Shown here: piece by piece, positions 7,588 through 16,464 of the stretch | How positions within the stretch are numbered: the stretch's first letter is position 1 | Layout: each line of letters starts with the position of its first letter | Source: Streptomyces zaomyceticus | GTDB taxonomy: Bacteria > Actinomycetota > Actinomycetes > Streptomycetales > Streptomycetaceae | Reading direction: 5' to 3' | Length of the DNA: 64,000 bases | Assembly (NCBI RefSeq): GCF_014656215.1 | Contig: NZ_BNBZ01000013.1 | Coordinates: forward strand, 1-64,000 | Notes under the pieces: model-generated | The model's database searches: none | The model's input: only the letters and a program-made list of their open reading frames with translations | What the model was told of the DNA's origin: nothing | Program-made: the position numbers and the translations under genes

Positions 7588-7995
7588 ATGAAGAAGCTGT
7601 TGGCTACGGCTGCTGTGGCCGCGTCGGTCCTCGGCGCGACGGCGGCGGGTGCCGGGCAGGCTCTCGCGATCGCCGACGACGGTGGCACCACCTCGCTCAG
7701 CGGCAACGGTGCCCACCAGGAGTTCGGCAACTCGGCCACCCACGGCGACATGAGCCCGCAGTTCGCGCTCGTCCAGGGCTCCCTGAACAAGCCGTGCGTC
7801 GGCCTGCCGGCCAAGGTCAACGCCGGTTCGCTCATCGGTCTCATCCCGATCGCGGTCCAGGACGTCAACGTCCTGTCCTCCCCGCAGAACCAGCAGTGCA
7901 CCGAGAACTCCACCCAGGCCAAGGGTGACGAGCCGCTGTCGCACATCCTCAGCGACATCCCCGTGCTGTCCGGCAACGGCGCCGGCAACAGCTGA
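7588..7995 (+). CDS. Rodlin (copy 3)
   Basis: This is a 135-aa secreted rodlin. The signal peptide MKKLLATAAVAASV... ends near GQALA. The mature region is almost the same as copy 2 (SLSGNGAHQEFGNSATHGD, DVNVLSSPQNQQC). ATG at 7588 has GAAAGG upstream. The copy 2/copy 3 similarity also extends into the promoter, suggesting a recent duplication that now flanks the LCP gene. Three rodlins in one locus is more than the two (rdlA, rdlB) of S. coelicolor. Confidence 0.93.
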   Translation: MKKLLATAAVAASVLGATAAGAGQALAIADDGGTTSLSGNGAHQEFGNSATHGDMSPQFALVQGSLNKPCVGLPAKVNAGSLIGLIPIAVQDVNVLSSPQNQQCTENSTQAKGDEPLSHILSDIPVLSGNGAGNS

Positions 7996-8016
7996 GCGAC
8001 GACGCTCGGCACGGCG

Positions 8017-8054
8017 CGGCCCCGCCGCCCCTCCTCGGAGGGGTCGCGGGGCCG
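8017..8054. terminator. Two-tier hairpin between rodlin 3 and the YyaL gene
   Basis: Outer CGGCCCCG/CGGGGCCG arms enclose an inner CCCCTCC/GGAGGGG stem. The structure lies in the 76-bp gap between convergent genes and can terminate both. Confidence 0.65.
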
Positions 8055-8071
8055 TCCCCTTTCCGGCGGCC

Positions 8072-10093
8072 TCAGAGCTTCCGGCGGAGGGCGTCCGGGT
8101 CGGTGACCGGCGCGTCACAGGTGAAGTGACGGCACACGTACGCGGCGGAACCACCGGCCACCAGCGGGCGGTCCCTCAGCAGCGGGAACTCCTCGCTGTC
8201 GGGAGCGCCGAAGGCGAGCACCGCGCCGGGGGCGGTCGCCAGGAGCGCGGTACGGCGCAGCTCCCGGAAGGTCTCGTCGCCGGGGGCGCCCACCACGGCG
8301 ATCTCCCGGGGCCCGTCGAGGAGGGCCTCGGAGACGGCCAGGCCCCAGCCGATGAAGCGGGGCGCGCGCGGGCCGAGGGCCTTGACGACACCGAGGGCGC
8401 CCTCGGCGGCGGCGCGGTGGGCCTCGGATCCGGTCTGCGCGGCGTACGAGAGCAGGGCGCCGGCGGCGGCGGTCCAGCCGGACGGGGCCGCGTTGTCCGT
8501 GGGGTCCTGCGGACGGCGGATGAGGGTCTCGGCGTCGTGGGCCGTGTCGTACAGGGCCCCGCCCTCGGCGGTGAAGCGGTCGAGGACGAGGTCCAGGAGG
8601 AAGCCGGCGAACTCCAGCCAGGTGCCCTCGCCGGTGACGGCGGCGAGGGCGAGGAAGCCTTCGGCGACGTCGGCGTAGTCCTCCAGGACCCCGGCGTTGG
8701 CGCCGGCCCGGCCGTCCTTGGACGTACGGGTGAGGCGGGCGGTCTCGTCCATGTGGACCCGGACGAGCAGGTCGGCGGCCTCGGTCGCGCGCTCGACGAG
8801 GTCGGGGCGGTCGAAGAGGGCTCCGGTCTCGGCGAGGGCGGCGATCGCGAGGCCGTTCCAGGCCGCGACGACCTTGTCGTCGCGGCCCGGGCGCTCGCGC
8901 TCCTCGCGGGCGGCGAGGAGCCGGGCCGCGATCGGGGCGATCCGCCCGGCGTCCGCGACGCCCGCGTCCCGCGGGAGCTGGAGGACGGAGCTGCCGTGCT
9001 CGAAGGTGCCGGCCTCGGTGACGCCGTAGTGGGCGGCGGCGAGGGCGGCGTCCTCCGCCCCGAGGACCTCGGCGAGCTGTGCCGGGGTCCACGCGTAGTA
9101 GGCGCCCTCGACGTGCTTGCCGGTGCCGTCGTCGCTGTCCGCGTCGAGCGCGGAGGCGAAGCCTCCCTCGGGGGTGCGCAGTTCGCGGACCAGGAAGTCG
9201 GCGGTCTCCAGGGCGACACGGCGGGCGAGGTCGCTGCCGGTGGCCTTCCACAGGTGCGCGTACACCCGGCAGAGCAGGGCGTTGTCGTACAGCATCTTCT
9301 CGAAGTGGGGCACGACCCAGGCGCGGTCGACGGCGTAGCGGGCGAAGCCGCCGCCGAGCTGGTCGTAGATACCGCCGCGGGCCATCGCCTCGCAGGTGTC
9401 GGCGGCCATCTGCAGGGCGCCCTCGGCGCCCGTACGGGCGTGGTGGCGGAGCAGGAACTCCAGGGCCATCGACGGCGGGAACTTGGGGGCGCCGCCGAAG
9501 CCGCCGTGGGTCGCGTCGTACTCGCGGGTGAGGCCGAGAAGGGCCTGCGCGAGTTCCTCCTCGCCGGGGACCCCGTCGCCGCCGTAGGCGAGGGAGCGGC
9601 CCGCGAGGTCCTTCACGATGCGGTCGGCGACCTCGCCCACCTCGTCGCGCCGGTCGGCCCAGGCGTCCTTGACGCCCACCAGTACCTCCGGGAAGGAGGG
9701 CATCCCGTGCCGGGGCTCGGGCGGGAAGTACGTACCGAAGTAGAAGGGGGCGGCGTCCGGGGTGAGGAAGACCGTCATGGGCCAGCCGCCCTGTCCGGTG
9801 GCGGCCTGGACCGCCTCCATGTAGACGGCGTCGATGTCGGGGCGCTCCTCGCGGTCGACCTTGACGGCGACGAAGTGCTCGTTGACCAGGGCCGCGACGG
9901 CGTCGTCCTCGAAGGACTCGTGGGCCATGACGTGGCACCAGTGACAGCTGGAATACCCGACGCTGAGCAGCACGGGGACGTTTCTGCGCCGGGCCTCCTC
10001 GAAGGCCTCGGCCGACCACGGCCACCAGTCGACCGGGTTGTCGGCGTGCTGAAGGAGGTACGGGGAGGTCTCATGGGCCAGTCGGTTCGGCAT
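8072..10093 (-). CDS. Thioredoxin-fold YyaL/spermatogenesis-associated protein 20 family
   Basis: This 673-aa cytoplasmic protein has an N-terminal thioredoxin-like domain: MPNRLAHETSPYLLQHADNPVDW, then SVGYSSCHWCHVMAHESF with a CxxC-type CHWC motif. A long (alpha/alpha)6-barrel region like N-acyl-glucosamine 2-epimerase follows (VVPHFEKMLYDNALL, DADSDDGTGKHVEGAYYAW, VAAWNGLAIAALA). These are hallmarks of the widely conserved YyaL (DUF255) family, whose biochemical function is not settled. The start is ATG at 10093, matching the family N-terminus; an ATG 9 nt upstream is possible. It lies downstream of the ABC-type pair on the same strand. Confidence 0.88.
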   Translation of the reverse strand: MPNRLAHETSPYLLQHADNPVDWWPWSAEAFEEARRRNVPVLLSVGYSSCHWCHVMAHESFEDDAVAALVNEHFVAVKVDREERPDIDAVYMEAVQAATGQGGWPMTVFLTPDAAPFYFGTYFPPEPRHGMPSFPEVLVGVKDAWADRRDEVGEVADRIVKDLAGRSLAYGGDGVPGEEELAQALLGLTREYDATHGGFGGAPKFPPSMALEFLLRHHARTGAEGALQMAADTCEAMARGGIYDQLGGGFARYAVDRAWVVPHFEKMLYDNALLCRVYAHLWKATGSDLARRVALETADFLVRELRTPEGGFASALDADSDDGTGKHVEGAYYAWTPAQLAEVLGAEDAALAAAHYGVTEAGTFEHGSSVLQLPRDAGVADAGRIAPIAARLLAAREERERPGRDDKVVAAWNGLAIAALAETGALFDRPDLVERATEAADLLVRVHMDETARLTRTSKDGRAGANAGVLEDYADVAEGFLALAAVTGEGTWLEFAGFLLDLVLDRFTAEGGALYDTAHDAETLIRRPQDPTDNAAPSGWTAAAGALLSYAAQTGSEAHRAAAEGALGVVKALGPRAPRFIGWGLAVSEALLDGPREIAVVGAPGDETFRELRRTALLATAPGAVLAFGAPDSEEFPLLRDRPLVAGGSAAYVCRHFTCDAPVTDPDALRRKL

Positions 10094-10175
10094 GGTGCCC
10101 ATCCTGCCCTGCCGCCGCGGACTCCCGCGGGACCCCTGCCCCGGTCGGGCCGGGAGCACGCCCCGTGGCCCGTCC

Positions 10176-11723
10176 TCAGGCCCGGCCGGGGCCGGTGAGC
10201 AGGGACCGGAGGGGCCGTCCCGTACGGCGCAGGCCCGCCCGGACACACCAGACGGTCGCAGCCGTCGCGGTCAGGGCCGCGACGGCCGCGGACGGCATCC
10301 CGTTCATCACGAGGACGCCGGCCAGGACGACGACGAGTCCGTCGAACTGCCAGACGAAGACCCGGAGGGCGGAGAGGTCGCCCAGGGGCGTGACGACGGG
10401 AAGCAGCAGTTCGACGGGCAGGTCCGTCTTCATCTCGCGCAGGAACCTGGCGCCGAGCACGAGCGCCACCGATGCCGTGACGAGCAGCGCCGCGGCGGCC
10501 GGACCGCCGTCGAGCGGCCACCGGGCCGCGGCCGTGACACCGCCCGCCGAGCCCACCGCCACGGTCACCGCGGTGACCGGCCAGGCCAGGGTGCGGGCGG
10601 GCAGTCCGCCCCAGCGCCCGCCGTACAGCGGGGCCAGGGTCAACTCGTCGCGCAGGCCGCGCCAGGCCTCACCGACCCATCCGGACCCCGCGTACACGGC
10701 GACCGCGCCGGCCAGCCGGTACAGCGTCGCCCGGCCGCTGTCCGGTTCCGCGACGCCGAGCGTCAGAACGGCGCCGCCGGCCGCCAGGGACACGGCGGCC
10801 GCGAGCGCGCGCCCCCGGGTGCGGAGCGCGCGGACCGCGCCCTGGGCGAGGTGGCCGCGCAGCCGCCCGTCCGGACGCGTCAGGGCGGAGGCGAGTCCGC
10901 GCGGCTGCGGGCGGTACAGGTCGAGGGCGTGATGGAGCGTGCCGGTCCGGGCGAAGGTCTGGGCCTCGGCGGCGCGCGCCGATGCGCGGGCGAGCCGGGC
11001 GAGATCGATCGTGCGGACGGACCGGAAGGCGGACCGCCCGAGCGCCGCCGCAGCGACCGCCAGGACGGCGGCGACGAGCCAGGGGCCGTTCCCGCCGAGG
11101 TGGGCGGACCGGCCGAGCAGGGCGAGGACGAGCGCCGCGGCGGCCGCCGCGAGGGCGAGCAGGACGTTCTCGCGGACCGTACGGGCCTGGCCCCACAGCC
11201 ATGCCACGGGGGCGACGGCGCCGATGCCCGCCGCGACGGCCACGCCCTGCGGGAGGAGCGCGCTTCGGGGGTCGTCGAACAGGTCGGTCAGGAGGAACGC
11301 CGCCGTGCACACCGCGACGAGCGTGCCGAGTCCCGCGTACGTCAGCCGGCGGCGGGCGATCGTGCCGAGGTAGTGCGTCGGGGACAGGTCGGTACCCATG
11401 AACACGTGCAGCAGGAACGGCTTGAGCACCAGCGGTCCCCAGAACCGGCCGGTGAGCTGGGCGCCCCAGACCGCCACCGCCGCGGCCAGGCACGCCACCG
11501 GGGTCACCGCCTCGGCGGACTCCAGGGGGACGAGCGCCTTCGTGCCGTTCACCAGGAGGACGACCGGCACCACGTAGACGGCGGCGAGGACGACGGTGAG
11601 GTAGACGGTGTACGCCCGGTCCCGCACCGTGGCGCGGTCGCCGCGGTGGGCGTGCAGATGGCGCACGGCCCGGACGCGGGCCCCGGGGTCGGCCTCGACC
11701 GCGGTGGCGCTGTCCGTCGTCAT
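10176..11723 (-). CDS. Polytopic membrane protein, probable ABC transporter permease
   Basis: This 515-aa protein has about ten or more hydrophobic segments, for example YTVYLTVVLAAVYVVPVVLLV, ALVLALLGRSAHLG and AAALLVTASVALVLG. A soluble N-terminal stretch contains VRHLHAHRGDRATVRDRA. Its start codon overlaps the ATPase stop (ATGA at 11720-11723), so the two are translationally coupled. I infer that they form an ABC exporter. No specific family is recognised and the substrate is unknown. The longer open frame to 16085 is an antisense reading of the NB-ARC gene and was not used. Confidence 0.7.
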   Translation of the reverse strand: MTTDSATAVEADPGARVRAVRHLHAHRGDRATVRDRAYTVYLTVVLAAVYVVPVVLLVNGTKALVPLESAEAVTPVACLAAAVAVWGAQLTGRFWGPLVLKPFLLHVFMGTDLSPTHYLGTIARRRLTYAGLGTLVAVCTAAFLLTDLFDDPRSALLPQGVAVAAGIGAVAPVAWLWGQARTVRENVLLALAAAAAALVLALLGRSAHLGGNGPWLVAAVLAVAAAALGRSAFRSVRTIDLARLARASARAAEAQTFARTGTLHHALDLYRPQPRGLASALTRPDGRLRGHLAQGAVRALRTRGRALAAAVSLAAGGAVLTLGVAEPDSGRATLYRLAGAVAVYAGSGWVGEAWRGLRDELTLAPLYGGRWGGLPARTLAWPVTAVTVAVGSAGGVTAAARWPLDGGPAAAALLVTASVALVLGARFLREMKTDLPVELLLPVVTPLGDLSALRVFVWQFDGLVVVLAGVLVMNGMPSAAVAALTATAATVWCVRAGLRRTGRPLRSLLTGPGRA

Positions 11724-12433
11724 CCCAGCTCCACGACGCCGTCGCAGGCCTTCACCACGACGGCCTCGTGGGTGGCGACGAGGAACGCGGTCCCCTGCCG
11801 GGCGCGCTCGGTGAGCAGGGTGACGACGAGGTCGACGCGCTCGGTGTCGAGATGCCGTTCGGGCTCGTCGAGCAGGACGACGTCGGCGGGGCGGACCAGG
11901 GTCAGGGCGAGGTTGAAGAGCTGCAGCTGACCGGAGGAGAGCTGTGAGGGGAAGCGTTCGGCCAGTGCGGTGAGGCCGAGCCGGCCCACGATCTCCTCGG
12001 CGCGCCCGGCGGCCGTGGTGGTGTTGCCGTACCAGGAGGCGGCGACCAGGGTCACCTGCTCGCGCAGCGTCATGTCCCGGGCGACGGGCACCGGTTCGAC
12101 GAGCGAGGCCAGCAGGCGCCGGTGCCGGGGCCTGGTCATGTCGGCGGGCTCGCCCCGCACGAGGACGGCGCCGCCGGTCGGCCTCCGGCTCCCCAGGAAG
12201 GCGCGGAGCAGGGTGGTCTTCCCAGATCCGTTGCTTCCGGTGAGGCAGCGGAACTCGCCCGGCATCACCGAGAACGTCGTCGGCGCCAGCAGCGTGGTCC
12301 CGTCCAGGACGACTTCGGCGCCCTCCGCGGCGATCGCGGGCAGGCCGCTCACCGCCGCTCCGGAGTGGCCGGTGAATCCCGTGCGACCACTCCCGAGGTC
12401 CCTTCCCCCGTACAACCCGTCGACGCCCGCCAC
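11720..12433 (-). CDS. ABC transporter ATP-binding protein
   Basis: This 237-aa nucleotide-binding domain has Walker A TGSNGSGKTTLL near residue 70, a degenerate signature LSSGQLQLFNLALT (LSSGQ), Walker B DVVLLDEPERHLD and H-loop VATHEAVV. The ABC core starts at about residue 38, so the N-terminal 30 residues are doubtful. The annotated GTG at 12433 follows a run of G residues; a downstream start is possible. It is the first gene of a coupled pair with the membrane protein, probably promoted from the gap shared with the divergent NB-ARC gene. Confidence 0.83.
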   Translation of the reverse strand: MAGVDGLYGGRDLGSGRTGFTGHSGAAVSGLPAIAAEGAEVVLDGTTLLAPTTFSVMPGEFRCLTGSNGSGKTTLLRAFLGSRRPTGGAVLVRGEPADMTRPRHRRLLASLVEPVPVARDMTLREQVTLVAASWYGNTTTAAGRAEEIVGRLGLTALAERFPSQLSSGQLQLFNLALTLVRPADVVLLDEPERHLDTERVDLVVTLLTERARQGTAFLVATHEAVVVKACDGVVELG

Positions 12434-12677
12434 CCCCCGGAGTCCCGACCCGAGCCCTTCGGCCGGGTCCTCGCCAGCGTAACCGAGGCGCCCCTGAAGG
12501 CCGTTGGCTCCACGGCCTCCTCACCCTCCGCTTCCGTCCCGCCGCGGCCGATGCCCATCCGCCGCAGCCGTGTCCTCCTTTCTCCGCTCTCTCGCGCCGG
12601 CACGCGCCGGGCAGGACACTGGGCCCGACACGGTCCCGGAGACAGGGAACGTCGGGCACGCGCGGAGGGGGACGCAC

Positions 12678-15600
12678 ATGCGGGAAAGCCACCGGGCCGA
12701 GGTGGAGCGGCTGTTGGAGCGGGTCGCGGCGGAGGAGGCACCCGGCTCCGGGGGCCGGGCGGGGGCGGAGGAACTGCTCGCACGGGGCCTGGCCTCGCTG
12801 GATTCCGTGGCGGCCGGCGCTGCCGGGGAGTACGCGGTGTACCTGCGGGCGGTGGAGGAGGCGGAGGCCGGGACCCGCCCCGCGGCGGGCCTCCGCGGCG
12901 GGGCGACGACCGGCGGTCCCGCGCTCGTCGCCGGGGTCGCGGCCGTCGCCGCGGTCGGCGCGGACCTCGCGCTCGGTACGACGACGGGGACGGCGCTCGG
13001 CGCGGGCGCGGTGGTCGCCGTGGCGGGTGCGGCGGTGACCGTGCTCAGGGCCACGTCGGGCCGGGGAACGGTCGCCGGGGCCGGTGGGGCGGGGGCCGTC
13101 GAGTCCGGTGGGACGGGAGCGGTCGCGCCCGGTGGGGACGGTCCGGCCGCCCGGGTGGAGGAGGCGCGGCTGCGGTGGCTGGCCGCCCTGGAGACACGGG
13201 GGGTGCGGCCCTTTCTGGCGCGGGAGCGGACGGTCATCGGGGGGAGCGGCGGCGAGGAACGCGCGCGCGTCGGGCGGGAGGAACCCGCGCGGCTCCCGGG
13301 CGTGGACCGGGCGGGGGCGCGGACCGGCGGGCCGCTCGGAACCCTCGGCGGCGCGCCCGCCCTGCGGCCCGAGCGGCTGCGGGGCGCCGATCGCAGTGCG
13401 GAGGCACGGCGCCGGGCCGTACTGGAGCGGTCCTTCGGCCAGCTTCCGCACCCCGGCGGGAACTTCGCGGGACGACGGGAGGAACTGGCCAGGATCACCC
13501 GGTGGGTGCAGACGGGCCGGGCGTCGGCGGCGACCCGGCCGACGGTGGTCCTGCTGCACGGCGGGCCGGGGTCCGGGCGGACGGCGCTCGCGGTGCGGGC
13601 CGCGCACGCGCTGCGCGACCAGTTCCGCGGCGCGTGCGTGGTGGACCTGCGGGGAGACGTCACGGCCGGGCCGGGGACGGACGGCGAACGGCCGCTCGCG
13701 ACCCGGGAGGCGCTGCTCCATCTGCTCAACCGGCTGGGCGCCCCTCGTGAGCGGCTGTTGTTCCGGGAGGGCTCCACGGCGGATCAGCAGGTGCGCCGGC
13801 TGATGGAGTTGTACCAGCGGCAGCTGACCGGGGTGCCGGTGACGGTGATCCTGGACGACGCCGTGGATCCGGCCCAGGTGCGGGCCCTGCTGCCGGAGCG
13901 CTCCGACAGTCTGGTCCTGGTGACCTGCCGGGAGCCGCTGGATCTGGGGGCGGACCTGCCGGCCGATGTGCACGCGCTCCCGGTGGCGGCGCTCGACGCG
14001 GCCGGGGCGGAGGAGCTGCTGCGGGCGGCTTCGGGGCCGGCCTCGGGGGTGTCCGGCCCCGACCCGTACGACGCGGAGGCCTTCGACCGGATCCGGGAGC
14101 TGTGCGGGGGGCTTCCGCTGGCCCTTCGGGCGACGGGTTCCCTGCTGGGCTCGCACTCCATGGGGCAATTGGCGCAGCGGCTCGCCCGCCCCGACCGGGG
14201 CTCCGGTCCCGTCGAACGGGCTCTGTCCCTGCGGTACTTCACCGATCTCGACGAGGACTCCCGGCGGCTGTTCCGGCGGCTCTCGCTCGCCGGCCGGGCC
14301 TCGCTCGGCGCCGCGGCCGCCACCGCGCTGCTCGGCCGGAACGCGCCGCTCGGAGAGGACGGGCCCGGCGGGGACGAGTTCGGCGAGGACGAGTTCGGCG
14401 GGGACGGCCCCTACAGCGCCGTGCTGCTGCGGCGGCTGGCCGGCGCGGGGCTGCTCGACCATGTGCGCGGGGAACGGTACCGGCTGCACGACGCCGTCCG
14501 CGGCTTCGCCGCCGCCCGGCTCCTCGACGAGGAGGACGCGGCGGAGATCACGGCGGCGCAGGAGCGGCTGATCCGGAACTACGCGGAGCTCGCGGACGCC
14601 GTGATCCGGATGGTCGACGGCAAGATGTCGACCCGCGCCGACCGCTTCGACGGGCACGGCTTCGGCTCCCTGGAAGCAGCCCTGAGCTGGCTCGACGAGG
14701 AGTCCAGCTTCATCACCGCCGCCCTGCGGCACGTGGCCGGCGTCGACCAGCAGACGGTGCTCGACCTGCTCGGCGCGCTCTGCGACTACTGCCTGCTGCG
14801 CGGCGACCTGTACCGGCTCGGCGAGATCAACGAACTCGCCGAGTCCGTCGGGCAGGGCCGGCTGTCCCGCTCGGTCCAGTGGCGGACCGGTATCGCGGCC
14901 CGGCAGATCGGCGAGCTCGACAAGGCGCGGACGACGCTGACCTCCGTCGTCTCCCTCTACCAGGAGGCCCACCAGGACGCGGGCGCGGCGCTCGCGCTCT
15001 GCTCCCTCGGCATCACCCTGCACCACCAGGGCCGGCCGGCGGAGGCGGCGGCCCGGCTGCGGGAGGCGCTCGCCCTCCAGGAACCGGAGGCGCTGGCCGC
15101 CGACCGGGGGTGGACGCTGCACGCGCTCGCGGCCGTGGAGCGGGACCGGGCGAACCTGGCGGAGGCGGCGGCGCTGCTCGACCGGTCCCTCGCCCTGCAC
15201 CGGGAGCACGAGTCCCCGCACGGGGAGGCCTGGGCGCATTTCCACCGGGGCCAGGTGCTGCTGCTGCGCGGCGATGTGGCGGGCGCCGAGGCGGATCTGC
15301 GGGCCGCCCTCGACGGGTACGGGCGGATCCACGACGGGCGCGGCGAGGCCTGGGCGCTGACCCAGCTGGCCCGCGCGCGGCTGGCCGCCGGGGACGCGGA
15401 GCCGGCCGTCGAGGGGCTGCGCGGTGCGCTCGCCCGGCATCGCGAGCGGGGCGACGCGCGCGGGGAGGCGTGGACGCTGTACCACCTGGGGCACGCGCTG
15501 GAGGAGCGCGGCGACCGGGACGAGGCGGTACGGGAGCTGGGCAGGGCCCGGACGATGTTCTCGCGGATGCGGGACGTGCAGGGGCTGGCCGGCGCCCGGC

Positions 15601-16118
15601 ACCACTCGGGCCGGGTCACCCGCGACCAGCTGGCCGCCCGTACCGGCGGGCTGCGCAACTCGGGCTTCGCCCGGCAGCTGCTGGTGGACGCGCGGGCGGA
15701 CTTCCACCGGATCGGGGTGGCCCACGGCGAGGCATGGACCTGCCTGGAGCTGGCGATCATCGACGCGGGCAACGCCCGGGTGCCGCAGGCGCTCGGGCTG
15801 TGCGACGAGGCGCGGGCCCTGTTCGGCGGGTACGGCGACCGGCGGGGCGCCGACTGGGCCCGTTTCCTGCGCTGCACCCTGCTGCCGCACGCGGTGCCGG
15901 GGGCCCCGGAGCCGGGCACGGCGACGGCCCGCGAGGAGCTCGCCGCGCTGGTCGCGGACCGGCATCCGGCCCGTGACCCGCGCCTCGACGACTGCGCGGA
16001 GGCGTACGCGGTGCTGCTGGACCGGGGCGTCCACCCGTCGACCGCCTGGCAGGCCTGGGACCTGGGCATGGTGCCGAACCGGCACGCCCGGGAGGTGCTG
16101 GGGGTGCCGGTGGAGTAG
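12678..16118 (+). CDS. NB-ARC/TPR STAND-type protein with variant Walker A
   Basis: This is a 1146-aa signalling-type ATPase. The N-terminal about 75 residues are charged, followed by two Ala/Gly/Val-rich hydrophobic stretches at about 75-120 that could be membrane segments. An NB-ARC module follows (NFAGRREELARI; HGGPGSGRTAL at about 293-304; VTVILDDAVDP as Walker B; LCGGLPLALRATGSLL as the GLPLA motif), then a winged-helix-like part and about 12 TPR-like helical repeats containing RGEAW. The P-loop lysine is replaced by Arg301. ATG at 12678 has an excellent ribosome binding site (GGAGGGG, 7 nt upstream), which rules out the longer frame. STAND proteins are usually regulators; the ligand is unknown. 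Confidence 0.85.
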   Translation: MRESHRAEVERLLERVAAEEAPGSGGRAGAEELLARGLASLDSVAAGAAGEYAVYLRAVEEAEAGTRPAAGLRGGATTGGPALVAGVAAVAAVGADLALGTTTGTALGAGAVVAVAGAAVTVLRATSGRGTVAGAGGAGAVESGGTGAVAPGGDGPAARVEEARLRWLAALETRGVRPFLARERTVIGGSGGEERARVGREEPARLPGVDRAGARTGGPLGTLGGAPALRPERLRGADRSAEARRRAVLERSFGQLPHPGGNFAGRREELARITRWVQTGRASAATRPTVVLLHGGPGSGRTALAVRAAHALRDQFRGACVVDLRGDVTAGPGTDGERPLATREALLHLLNRLGAPRERLLFREGSTADQQVRRLMELYQRQLTGVPVTVILDDAVDPAQVRALLPERSDSLVLVTCREPLDLGADLPADVHALPVAALDAAGAEELLRAASGPASGVSGPDPYDAEAFDRIRELCGGLPLALRATGSLLGSHSMGQLAQRLARPDRGSGPVERALSLRYFTDLDEDSRRLFRRLSLAGRASLGAAAATALLGRNAPLGEDGPGGDEFGEDEFGGDGPYSAVLLRRLAGAGLLDHVRGERYRLHDAVRGFAAARLLDEEDAAEITAAQERLIRNYAELADAVIRMVDGKMSTRADRFDGHGFGSLEAALSWLDEESSFITAALRHVAGVDQQTVLDLLGALCDYCLLRGDLYRLGEINELAESVGQGRLSRSVQWRTGIAARQIGELDKARTTLTSVVSLYQEAHQDAGAALALCSLGITLHHQGRPAEAAARLREALALQEPEALAADRGWTLHALAAVERDRANLAEAAALLDRSLALHREHESPHGEAWAHFHRGQVLLLRGDVAGAEADLRAALDGYGRIHDGRGEAWALTQLARARLAAGDAEPAVEGLRGALARHRERGDARGEAWTLYHLGHALEERGDRDEAVRELGRARTMFSRMRDVQGLAGARHHSGRVTRDQLAARTGGLRNSGFARQLLVDARADFHRIGVAHGEAWTCLELAIIDAGNARVPQALGLCDEARALFGGYGDRRGADWARFLRCTLLPHAVPGAPEPGTATAREELAALVADRHPARDPRLDDCAEAYAVLLDRGVHPSTAWQAWDLGMVPNRHAREVLGVPVE

Positions 16119-16172
16119 CCGCGTGCGGGAACGGCCCGGGCCCGTACCGCCCGGCCGCGGGGCCGCGCGGGA

Positions 16173-16213
16173 ACGCCCCCGGCCCGTACCGCCGAGGTAC
16201 GGGCCGGGGGCGT
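16173..16213. terminator. Bidirectional hairpin after the NB-ARC gene
   Basis: An 18-bp perfect stem (16173-16190 with 16196-16213) closes a 5-nt loop. It lies between the convergent NB-ARC gene and the small membrane-protein gene and is one of the strongest hairpins in the window. Confidence 0.85.
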
Positions 16214-16218
16214 CGTCG

Positions 16219-16464
16219 CTACTTGCCCGGGGTGCCGGCCTTCGCGGCCGGGGTGTCCGGGGCCGCGTCCGGGTCCGGGGCCTCCTCGAAGGAGACCTTG
16301 CCCATGTGGCGGTTCATCGACTTCATCAGCTGCCAGACCGCGAGGGCCAGGACCGCGAAGACGACGAAGCCGAGGACGCCGGGGGTCACCTTGTTCTTGT
16401 CCAGCTCTTCGGCGGCGAAGGGGACAAGCTGGGTCAGTGCCAGGTGTGCGCTCATGTCAGGCAT
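16219..16464 (-). CDS. Small membrane protein downstream of mca
   Basis: This 81-aa protein has one transmembrane segment (GVLGFVVFAVLALAVWQLM, about residues 29-47), an N-terminal MSAHLALTQLVPFAAEELDKN, and a Pro/Ala-rich acidic cytoplasmic tail. Either ATG at 16464 (8-bp overlap with the mca stop) or ATG at 16455 could be used. The overlap implies co-translation with mca. It is a conserved Streptomyces hypothetical next to mca. Function unknown. Confidence 0.8.
   Translation of the reverse strand: MPDMSAHLALTQLVPFAAEELDKNKVTPGVLGFVVFAVLALAVWQLMKSMNRHMGKVSFEEAPDPDAAPDTPAAKAGTPGK

Noticed and set aside
10176..16085. 1969-residue open frame on the minus strand
   Set aside because: Beyond 11723 it is the antisense of the NB-ARC gene and of the ABC ATPase gene. 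Only the 3' part, with real membrane segments and an ATGA overlap, is a gene.
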